Positions 7,946 to 14,761 of a stretch of DNA of 20,672 nucleotides are shown in pieces. Under the pieces are notes generated by a model. That model made no database searches, was not told the origin of the DNA, and saw only the letters and a list, made by a program, of their open reading frames with translations. How positions within the stretch are numbered: the stretch's first letter is position 1; the number at the start of each line of letters is the position of its first letter. The position numbers and the translations under genes were made by a program. Source of the stretch: JAGLRQ01 sp965369805 (lineage in GTDB: Bacteria > Auribacterota > UBA6266); NCBI GenBank assembly GCA_965369805.1, contig CBDURG010000022.1, forward strand, positions 1 through 20,672, in the 5' to 3' direction.

Positions 7946-10900
7946 CTCTTCCTTCTATTTCAGTTAAAAGGCCCGTAACAGTTTACATGCTTTCCTTTCT
8001 TTTGGTGCTTTTGGGATTGTTGTCTATTTTCTTCCTTCCTGTGGAGCTTATGCCCGGTGGCACTCAAAATACCATATCCATTATAACGAGGGTTCGCGGT
8101 GGAATATCTCCTCAAGAGGTTGAGGAATTAATAACGAAGAGGATTGAAGAAGCTGTAGGGGGTGTTTCACACCTTAAGTCAATCAGGTCGATTTCCCGGG
8201 AAGGTGAATCAATAGTCATCCTTGATTTTAAGTATGGTGCGAACATGGATATTGCTGCTATGGAAGTCAGGGAAAAGTACGCGGTTATAAGGAAAGATCT
8301 GCCCGGAGAAGTAGAGAGGCCTGTTATAGCTCACTATGACTATTATTCAAAGACGGAGATGATTGTTTCGATAACATCGAGAGATATTTCAACAGAGAGA
8401 ATAAGGGCTTTAGCAGAGGATAAAATAAAAAAAGAGATATTAAATGTTGAAGGTGTGGCAAATGTAGAAATTTATGGCGGAAAGGAGAGAAAAATACTGG
8501 TTGAGATTTGCAAAGATAAGATTAACGCGCTTAAAATGCCAATAATTGAGATAATGAGAAGCCTGGGGCTTAATAATCTGGATATGATGGCGGGATCGAT
8601 TGAGAAAGATGAGAGGCGTATTTTTATCAGAACAACAAGCGAATTTGAATCGGTGGAGGAAATGGCTCAAATACCTGTTACCAGAAAGAAAGATGGAACC
8701 ATCATAAAGTTAAGAGATGTAGCGAAGGTCACTGATTCTTTTTTAGAGCCTGTTTCATATGCAAGGGTTGACTATATTCCCGGCATATCTCTCTATATCC
8801 ATAAAAAGTCCGAGGCCAACACATTAAATGTTGCCGGATACCTCACTGCGGTGGTAGAAAAGTGTGAAGCGGAGTATATTGATTTAAAATTTGAAATAGT
8901 TTATAATAAAGCCGAATATATCCTCAAAGCTATAAATTCTGTCCGTGTTTCCCTTTTTCTTGGAGCTGTTTTGGTATCCATTGTCTTATTTCTTTTTATA
9001 AGAAGGCTGCGCATAGTTTTTGTAATACTTGTTACCCTGCCGATAGCTGTAATCTCGACATTTTTTATTATAAAAGTTCTGGGGCTTTCTATAAACATAA
9101 TGACGTTGAGTGGTTTGGCATTGGGTATTGGGATGCTGGTGGATAGTGCCATAGTCATTATCGAGAGTATTTTTTCCGGCAGAAGATTTGTTTTGTCATC
9201 AGGTAAAATTGCGGAGAGAACGGAAAAAGTCATGTTGGCAGTTATAGCATCGACATTTACAACAATTATTGTTTTTCTCCCTCTGGTCTATCTCAATGAA
9301 AAATTAAGGGCGTCTTATGTGCCTGTTGCTCTGACAATATGCAGCTCTCTTATTATCGCGCTGTTTATTTCGTTATCCCTGATTCCGGTGCTGGTCTATT
9401 CGAGATGTAAACATGATGAAAAAGGAAGCAGAAGAAATTTAAAGTGGTTTAGATGGTTAAAGAAGAGATACATTCGTTTGCTTTGCCTTAGTATGAGAAA
9501 TCAGAGAAAAACTTTAGGCCTGACAGCTTTGATATTTTTTATTTCGGCGGCATTTTTATTCTCAAGAGGGCTTGAGCTTACGAGTTTTGATGAGAATGAG
9601 TTTACTATAAGAATTACCCCTCCCGCTGGTGCAAAACTTGATGCTGTCGATGTTATAGCTGAAGATCTTGAAAAAATGCTTAAGGTCTCCCCTGCTATTA
9701 AAACGGTCTCAACAAATGTAACGAAGACTGATCCAAGAATCGTCGTTAAACTTTATCCTTTAAACATGAGAAAAAGCTCAAAGGAGGATATTATAGACAT
9801 GGTTCGTGCTCATGCGGAGAAATATGGTGATTTCTTTGTGTACTTTGAAGGGGGGGCTGAAGAACAAAAATCAAAAGAATTGGTTGTGGATGTATACGGT
9901 TATAACGATAAAATTGTATCGGACATTGGACGGGAAATTGCCGCCGGGTTAGCTTCCACGGGTAAATTTAAGGATGTAAAGGTAACCAACAAACAGTCGC
10001 AGAATGAATACAACATAATTGTAGATAAAGCCCGGGCGGCATTGTACGAGTTTTCAGTATCTGAAATTGCTGAAATAGTCCATTCCAAGGTTCGCGGGAT
10101 GCGTGCGTCAAAATACCATGATGAGGGAAAAGAAATTGAGATTATTACCCGGCTGGATAGAAAATTTGTTAGGAATATTGAGGATATTAAAAATATTATT
10201 TTAGTTAATCGTTATGGAGATAGAGTTTATCTTAAGCAGGTTGCCTCATTTATACCGGTTAAAGGCCCTGTTACAGTATACCATAAAGACAGATATAGAA
10301 CATTCCAGGTAAGCGCTGATATAGGTAAAATGGATTTAAGAACAGCCGCTCAAATTGCTGAGAATGTTATTGGGCCCATACAGTTTCCAAGAGATTACTT
10401 CTATAAATTCGGAGGGGGGTACGAAGACCTTATCAGAGGCAGGAACCAGCTGTTTTTTGCTTTAATATTATCTCTATTGCTGATTTATATGGTTCTTGCC
10501 CCTATGTTCAGGTCTTATATTCAACCTTTTATCATTATGTTGACGGTGCCTCTTGGAGTAATAGGTGTGTCTGCTACTCTTTTTGTCTGGAGAATGAATA
10601 TTAGCAATGGAGTGATAATGGGGATGATAATGCTGGTTGGGATAATGGTAAATAATTCAATTTTGCTTGTCCATCATATAAACCTTTTATTGAAAGAGGG
10701 CAGAAAAATAACGGATGGTGTATTAAATGCTTCCGCGGAGCGGCTTAGGCCGATACTCATGACCACTGTAACTACCGTTTTTGGATTAATACCTATGGTA
10801 ATTGGAATTAATGAGACATCAGCACTGTGGAGATCAATGGCCCTTACTGTTATCGGTGGGCTTACGGTGTCGGCTCTACTGACATTAATAGTTATTCCAA

Positions 10901-10947
10901 ATCTATATTTTATCTACACATATTATTTTAGAAAGGAAGGATTGTAG
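7942..10947 (+). CDS. RND efflux pump subunit 2 (HAE-type permease)
   Basis: The 1,001-aa RND permease is homologous to but clearly different from the preceding pump. It starts with MTLPSISVKRPVTVYML, the usual RND N-terminus. TM4 is GIGMLVDSAIVIIES with Asp401-Ser402. TM10 is GIMVNNSILLVHHIN with Asn904 at the AcrB Lys940 position. The final helix is followed by a short basic tail (YYFRKEGL). ATGA overlaps the previous stop by 4 nt. Two adjacent, non-identical RND genes behind one adaptor gene resemble mdtB-mdtC, whose products form a mixed trimer, so a heterotrimeric pump is a reasonable inference. The gene ends in TAG. Reading through that codon would add only 15 residues before a TAA at 10993-10995, and the protein already ends where the family normally ends. 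This TAG therefore looks like a genuine stop. Confidence 0.94.
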   Translation: MTLPSISVKRPVTVYMLSFLLVLLGLLSIFFLPVELMPGGTQNTISIITRVRGGISPQEVEELITKRIEEAVGGVSHLKSIRSISREGESIVILDFKYGANMDIAAMEVREKYAVIRKDLPGEVERPVIAHYDYYSKTEMIVSITSRDISTERIRALAEDKIKKEILNVEGVANVEIYGGKERKILVEICKDKINALKMPIIEIMRSLGLNNLDMMAGSIEKDERRIFIRTTSEFESVEEMAQIPVTRKKDGTIIKLRDVAKVTDSFLEPVSYARVDYIPGISLYIHKKSEANTLNVAGYLTAVVEKCEAEYIDLKFEIVYNKAEYILKAINSVRVSLFLGAVLVSIVLFLFIRRLRIVFVILVTLPIAVISTFFIIKVLGLSINIMTLSGLALGIGMLVDSAIVIIESIFSGRRFVLSSGKIAERTEKVMLAVIASTFTTIIVFLPLVYLNEKLRASYVPVALTICSSLIIALFISLSLIPVLVYSRCKHDEKGSRRNLKWFRWLKKRYIRLLCLSMRNQRKTLGLTALIFFISAAFLFSRGLELTSFDENEFTIRITPPAGAKLDAVDVIAEDLEKMLKVSPAIKTVSTNVTKTDPRIVVKLYPLNMRKSSKEDIIDMVRAHAEKYGDFFVYFEGGAEEQKSKELVVDVYGYNDKIVSDIGREIAAGLASTGKFKDVKVTNKQSQNEYNIIVDKARAALYEFSVSEIAEIVHSKVRGMRASKYHDEGKEIEIITRLDRKFVRNIEDIKNIILVNRYGDRVYLKQVASFIPVKGPVTVYHKDRYRTFQVSADIGKMDLRTAAQIAENVIGPIQFPRDYFYKFGGGYEDLIRGRNQLFFALILSLLLIYMVLAPMFRSYIQPFIIMLTVPLGVIGVSATLFVWRMNISNGVIMGMIMLVGIMVNNSILLVHHINLLLKEGRKITDGVLNASAERLRPILMTTVTTVFGLIPMVIGINETSALWRSMALTVIGGLTVSALLTLIVIPNLYFIYTYYFRKEGL

Positions 10948-10973
10948 ATTTTTGGAATTCCTCTTTTATCACT

Positions 10974-11004
10974 AAGAATTTTTTATCGTCGATAAAAAAT
11001 TTTT
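10974..11004. terminator. AT-rich palindrome, probable terminator of the efflux operon
   Basis: The core AATTTTTTATCG / CGATAAAAAATT (10977-10988 and 10990-11001) is a perfect 12-bp inverted repeat around a single T, and it extends outward by about three weaker pairs. It lies 26 nt after the last efflux stop and has U-rich flanks on both strands. The stem is poor in G+C, so termination may be weak. A symmetric protein-binding site is the alternative. Confidence 0.5.
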
Positions 11005-11008
11005 ACCT

Positions 11009-11037
11009 TTGACAGCCATCTTTGTTTTTGCTAAAAA
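11009..11037 (+). promoter_or_regulatory. Promoter-like motif inside the intergenic region
   Basis: A perfect TTGACA (11009-11014) is followed after 17 bp by TAAAAA (11032-11037), a four-of-six match to the -10 consensus. Transcription from about 11044 would run into the hairpins at 11051-11084 and 11116-11152. It could produce a short RNA or a terminated leader for the giant gene. Confidence 0.35.
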
Positions 11038-11043
11038 TGGGAT

Positions 11044-11152
11044 TTTGGCTGTTTGTCCAATTTTAATGGGCTGAAACGTTTTTTAAAGGCATAATTATGT
11101 TCTTTTAATAGAAATGGAGGGAGAATTAATTGAAATCTTTCTCCCTTTTTTT
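11044..11152 (+). ncRNA. Candidate short structured RNA or attenuated leader
   Basis: If the motif at 11009-11037 is a promoter, its transcript would be about 105 nt. It would contain a hairpin GTTTGTCCA / TGGGCTGAAAC (11051-11059 and 11067-11077, with a 2-nt bulge) followed by T6, then a second hairpin GGGAGAA / TTCTCCC followed by T7. It matches no RNA family I recognise. The evidence is only promoter plus hairpins plus terminator, so confidence is low. Confidence 0.25.
11116..11152 (+). terminator. Intrinsic terminator upstream of the giant gene
   Basis: GGGAGAA (11119-11125) pairs with TTCTCCC (11139-11145) around a 13-nt loop and is followed by seven T (11146-11152). It would block read-through from upstream into the giant gene, or act as an attenuator in that gene's leader. 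Confidence 0.7.
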
Positions 11153-11157
11153 ATGAT
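11130..11157 (+). promoter_or_regulatory. Probable promoter of the giant repeat gene
   Basis: TTGAAA (11130-11135), a 16-bp spacer and TATGAT (11152-11157) form a good housekeeping-type promoter. Transcription would start near 11164, about 43 nt before the ATG at 11207. The -35 lies in the loop of the terminator hairpin and the spacer covers its 3' arm and T-run, so the two elements physically overlap. Confidence 0.5.
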
Positions 11158-11206
11158 TAAAGATATATATTTTTAAAAAATATCGGATGCGGATAAGGAG
11201 AAACTA

Positions 11207-14200
11207 ATGGATTATTTTCTTGATAAGACAGGTTATAGTCTCTTAACAAAATGCATTTCAGTAGTTGTTCTCTTTACCTTTCTCTTTAACCAGCTTGTTG
11301 TTTCAGCCTATGCCGGCCCAATTCCTCGGAAGATAGATGAACCTAATAACACCGGGAAAATTCCTATTGAAGAAGACATAAACCGCCAACAGACATCACA
11401 TTTTGTGCCAACCGACACATTATATATGGAGCCCTCTGATAAGCTAAGCTTAGAGAAAATAGATATTTCCGAACTCACATTTGAAGAAAAAGCTGCAGCC
11501 CTTGAAAATAATGATAAGTTCTCCGATACAAAGCTTTTCTCATATTTAACTTCATTGAATATCGTGTTTAACACCTGCGGTATCGCCGCGCTTTCCGCGC
11601 TTTTATCCCTTTCAAATGAAAAAGAAATTGTATTAAATACACTTGTTTCTGACATAAATAACAATAATCTTTATAGGATAGGAGATAACATTGCTTATTC
11701 TCTTGGCGCGCTTAAGGATTCGGCCGCTTCCTTTGGGTATGATTTAAAAGCTGTGCAAATTGACCCTTACAGCATTACAGACATTCTCTCCTATAACGAT
11801 GGAATAGTAGCACATACAAAAGAAGGACATTATAAATATGTTAAATTTCCATTTGAAATCGATCCGGACACTTTAACCGGATATGTTCTTTGTGAGAACA
11901 TTGCGAAAGTTTATAAAGAAATAGATAAAACATCTATTTTAAATATATACGGGACAGCTTCCTGGCTCGATGTCCAGGTTAACTATAATAGTGTTACTGC
12001 GGACTCTGACATAGAAAATGGAGTAATTACAGATTCCGATCTTATAGCCTTACTTACCGGTTATATTGGAATTGATCTTCCAAACAGCTCCTCGCAAAGC
12101 TCGATGCTTGAAGATATAAAAGGCACAGCAAGAAGAGTGAATGTATCGGATAATTATGTTAAAGGAGAGCTTGAGAATCAGGCTCAATACGACTCTCTCT
12201 TAAATGATATGATTTATCTTGTTTCAAATGATGTGGATTTAGATGAAGACGGGATTATTGATAATAAGGATGAGGTTAATGTTCTAGCCGATGCTTACCT
12301 TAGCATTTTGGCGTATGAATTTGAGGCATATTCAAATGATATTTCCCTTGAATACATAAAGAAAGACGGAGATACCTATATATTTACTGCTGAAGTAAAT
12401 AATGAATACCATAAAGTGCGGTTTGACGAAGATGGGAACTATATCTGTTTTGTTGATTCCGGAGGTAACGCGAAGGATACGACGATTGAAATTATTGACC
12501 CGGAAGATTTATCAGTTTTAAAAACAAAGACATTCACTTACACACTGGCTGATAATATTCTTACCGAAACAAAATCCGTAAGCTTTGATATTTCCAGTTA
12601 TTCGGTTACCAGCAAATACGACTCTAACTATAACCTCATATATTACGAAGATAAGCAGAGTGAAATAACTTCCTATACGTATGATGCGAATAATAACCTT
12701 ACCTCAATTATTTATTCTGACGGTATAAATGAATATTTTGAATACACCTATAATGGCGATGAAATAACAAAGATAGTTTATTTAAATACAGAATACAACA
12801 ACCTGATTGTCACTGAATATTATGATTACGAAGAAGGCTATATTATAAAATCCAGAACCGGACAGGGAACATATATTGACAGCTCTATCAGCTATGATGG
12901 AAACGCCTTGGATGATGCCAAAACAATTTACAGTTATTTTCTGGAAGCCGATATTTTAACCCAGACAGGACATATACAGTACACTGACACTCAGGGCAGT
13001 TCCATTGATTATTATGTGATAAATAAATATGATGTTGACGATAATCTTATAAATACCACAGAAAAACTAAGTCCCTCTGAATATGCTGACCAACAGGTGG
13101 TTGATTCAAAAACTACTGTTTATACCTATGATGCTGACGGTGATATCCTTTCAGTTATTGATGGCGAAGGGAAAGGCTACAGGTATGAATACGTTAAAGA
13201 TTCCCAGAAGAGAAAACTTGAAATAAGAGCACTTGAGCTTGAATATGGAACTGTTACGGTTGAAACATATGACGTGGAAGGCCGTCTCCTTACCTACAAT
13301 GAGGGCGAAGGACACTGGGATGATATAAATGGTGTAGTATTCATAGATTTGATGTCCGAAACTCCAAAAGTTCAGAATACCTATACTGATGTAAGCTGCT
13401 TTAATGAAGATGAAGATGGTACATGGGTAAAGAAGACAGATTTGAAAGGCGGGCTGGATTTTGACGGCGCTGGCAATTATGTAGAGGTGGCTGGCAGCCC
13501 GAGTTTGAACGTTACTGATACGGTAACAGTTGAAGTCTGGATAAAGAAAACAGAACAGGATTATGCGCATGATACTATGCTGTCTACTGACTCATACAGG
13601 TTTCAGATTGATGCCTCAAATCATGTTTTATGGGGATGGACGGATGGGGCATATAATTCAAGCACAAATTCAGCAGGGACTATAACACTCAACGAATGGA
13701 ATCATATAGTTGGGGTAAAGAACGGCACTAACATCACTTTTTATTTAAACGGCGAGGAAATTGGTACCGGTTTAGTCTGGCATTCAAGAGCAGTTACGTC
13801 GCTTCTTATAGGTTCGGACGGGATATCAGGGATAGGCGGCGCTGATAATTTTGATGGTTCTATTTCTGAAGTTCGCATATACAACCGTGCTCTCAATGAT
13901 GGGGAAGTTTACAGTAATTACCTCGGAAATGTTATACAGAACGGCCTTATTCTTAACCATAATTACACTCGAAATCATGTTAGAGATTTGACCGATAATA
14001 ACAATGATGGATCAAATTTCGGTGCGGAATATCTATCCAATTTCTTAGAAGAAGCCGGTAGCTACAATCTGGAAACAGGTTTGTGGACTAGTAGTAGAAT
14101 GGAAGCTGAGAGTGTTATCTACACGGAAAATTCCGACAATATCTGGAGTAAAGAGGCTGCAATTATAGAAGGACTTGCATTTGATGGAAATGACTATGTA

Positions 14201-14716
14201 AAAATTTCGAATAGCCCGGATCTGCAAATAAATGGAGATTTAGCCCTTGCCTTCTGGATTAAGGCTGAAAACATCGGCTCTTATAGAATTAATCCCCTTG
14301 ATAAGAGTTGTGGAGGGGAATTTGCTCTGACGATTGAAACAGACGGCAGGCTAAGTTATTATCACGGAACTCAAAAGGCATCGGGATATTATTGGGGATG
14401 GGACGCGTTTGATGCGGGAACTCTGATTAACGGAGAGTGGCAATTTGTGGTTGTAACCAGAGATCTTGAAACTCAAACTATGAAGAGCTACTTAAATGGA
14501 CAGTTAATGAAAGAAGCGGTTTATTCCAGTGATATTAATAAACTGCCTTCAATCAGCGACTATTCTGTCCAGGTTGCCAGGGGTTATACAGGGCATGGTT
14601 ATGAAGGGATAATGGATGGAATTGGAATTTACAATCGCGTTCTTACAGATGACGAAATTGTCGCCTCCTACGAAGGCAATGTTTATAAGGATGGACTTGT
14701 CCTGCAACACGATTAG
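11207..14716 (+). CDS. Giant secreted C39-like/YD-repeat/LamG protein, N-terminal part up to in-frame TAG
   Basis: This is the 5' part (1,169 codons) of a very large exported protein. A long signal peptide runs to residue 36 (cleavage after AYA), with a hydrophobic core at about 17-33. A C39-like papain-fold domain covers about 108-232. A Ca-loop motif DVDLDEDGIIDNKDE lies at about 342-356. YD-repeat-like sequence fills about 442-710. Two LamG domains lie at about 748-908 and 988-1158. The ATG at 11207 has AAGGAG 6 nt upstream. The frame ends in TAG at 14714-14716, but the same frame continues without another stop for 5.9 kb. The sequence after the TAG (RSGTAIDLSGSSNDG) completes the linker that follows each of the other paired LamG units. 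I read this as one gene interrupted or recoded at the TAG. If the TAG terminates, the product is a secreted protein with a peptidase-like and sugar-binding-like domain. Its function is unknown. Confidence 0.85.
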   Translation: MDYFLDKTGYSLLTKCISVVVLFTFLFNQLVVSAYAGPIPRKIDEPNNTGKIPIEEDINRQQTSHFVPTDTLYMEPSDKLSLEKIDISELTFEEKAAALENNDKFSDTKLFSYLTSLNIVFNTCGIAALSALLSLSNEKEIVLNTLVSDINNNNLYRIGDNIAYSLGALKDSAASFGYDLKAVQIDPYSITDILSYNDGIVAHTKEGHYKYVKFPFEIDPDTLTGYVLCENIAKVYKEIDKTSILNIYGTASWLDVQVNYNSVTADSDIENGVITDSDLIALLTGYIGIDLPNSSSQSSMLEDIKGTARRVNVSDNYVKGELENQAQYDSLLNDMIYLVSNDVDLDEDGIIDNKDEVNVLADAYLSILAYEFEAYSNDISLEYIKKDGDTYIFTAEVNNEYHKVRFDEDGNYICFVDSGGNAKDTTIEIIDPEDLSVLKTKTFTYTLADNILTETKSVSFDISSYSVTSKYDSNYNLIYYEDKQSEITSYTYDANNNLTSIIYSDGINEYFEYTYNGDEITKIVYLNTEYNNLIVTEYYDYEEGYIIKSRTGQGTYIDSSISYDGNALDDAKTIYSYFLEADILTQTGHIQYTDTQGSSIDYYVINKYDVDDNLINTTEKLSPSEYADQQVVDSKTTVYTYDADGDILSVIDGEGKGYRYEYVKDSQKRKLEIRALELEYGTVTVETYDVEGRLLTYNEGEGHWDDINGVVFIDLMSETPKVQNTYTDVSCFNEDEDGTWVKKTDLKGGLDFDGAGNYVEVAGSPSLNVTDTVTVEVWIKKTEQDYAHDTMLSTDSYRFQIDASNHVLWGWTDGAYNSSTNSAGTITLNEWNHIVGVKNGTNITFYLNGEEIGTGLVWHSRAVTSLLIGSDGISGIGGADNFDGSISEVRIYNRALNDGEVYSNYLGNVIQNGLILNHNYTRNHVRDLTDNNNDGSNFGAEYLSNFLEEAGSYNLETGLWTSSRMEAESVIYTENSDNIWSKEAAIIEGLAFDGNDYVKISNSPDLQINGDLALAFWIKAENIGSYRINPLDKSCGGEFALTIETDGRLSYYHGTQKASGYYWGWDAFDAGTLINGEWQFVVVTRDLETQTMKSYLNGQLMKEAVYSSDINKLPSISDYSVQVARGYTGHGYEGIMDGIGIYNRVLTDDEIVASYEGNVYKDGLVLQHD
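11528..11902 (+). other. C39-like cysteine peptidase domain
   Basis: Residues about 108-232 of the giant protein contain NTCGIAALSALLSLS, matching the C39 motif around the catalytic Cys (Cys124). Further on is GIVAHTKEGHYKYV, which resembles the catalytic His segment (usual form xxAHxxxGHFVV), pointing to His208. Asp219 or Asp221 could be the third residue. C39 enzymes usually have a Gln six residues before the Cys; here that position is Asn118, so activity is uncertain. In ABC transporters this domain cuts double-glycine leaders. Here it is fused to no transporter and would act outside the cytoplasm, perhaps on the giant protein itself. Confidence 0.65.
12230..12274 (+). other. Calcium-loop motif (EF-hand/thrombospondin type 3-like)
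   Basis: Residues 342-356 read DVDLDEDGIIDNKDE, with acidic residues spaced as in DxDxDGxxD calcium loops. This kind of loop is common in secreted repeat proteins. It suggests calcium binding outside the cell but is a short motif only. Confidence 0.45.
12530..13340 (+). repeat. First YD/RHS-like repeat block
   Basis: Residues about 442-711 contain repeated strands of the YD type, such as YTYDANNNLTSIIYSDG, NKYDVDDNLINTTEKL, VYTYDADGDILSVIDGEG and ETYDVEGRLLTYNEGEG. Known YD repeats build the beta-spiral shell of RHS/Tc and teneurin proteins. These copies are degenerate and more widely spaced (about 40-60 residues) than canonical 21-residue repeats. Confidence 0.75.
14168..14680 (+). other. 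Divergent second LamG domain
   Basis: This domain (GLAFDGNDYVKISNSPDLQ, then LALAFWIKAENIG, GEWQFVVVTRD and GIYNRVLTDDEIVASYEG) is a standard LamG fold by motif. It resembles none of the other five closely, although the linker after it (WYGNGDIRYFNGDESAEYV) is shared with the linker after domain 4. It looks like a replaced or long-diverged module within the array. The in-frame TAG lies 11 codons after this domain. Confidence 0.7.
14714..14716 (+). other. In-frame TAG within the giant gene (first)
   Basis: The TAG falls in LQHD-stop-RSGTAIDLSG. The same position in the five other copies is Tyr: NHNYTRNH, SHNYTRNH, EHDYSTSS, NHNYSRNH and EHNYPQVI, encoded by TAC or TAT. A one-base change turns either Tyr codon into TAG. 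The frame continues open to 20582 with no frameshift. It is a nonsense mutation, a sequence error, or a recoded or read-through codon. Confidence 0.85.
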
Positions 14717-14761
14717 CGCAGCGGTACAGCCATAGACCTATCCGGCAGCTCTAACGACGGT

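Larger units (their letters stand above)
10948..11206 (+). other. Structured intergenic region before the giant gene
   Basis: This 259-nt gap has no credible protein gene. In order it holds an AT-rich near-perfect palindrome (10974-11004), a promoter-like TTGACA-N17-TAAAAA (11009-11037) inside a possible long hairpin closed by ACAGCCA/TGGCTGT (11012-11018/11046-11052), a second hairpin followed by T6 (11051-11084), a third strong terminator hairpin (11116-11152) and a second promoter overlapping it (11130-11157). The ribosome site AAGGAG (11195-11200) for the giant gene lies at the end. Confidence 0.7.

Noticed and set aside
14714..14755. A downstream RNA hairpin stimulating read-through of the first TAG
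   Set aside because: Only a weak bulged pairing (GCCATAG with CTATCCGGC) can be drawn and its loop is too tight, so no convincing stimulatory element is visible.
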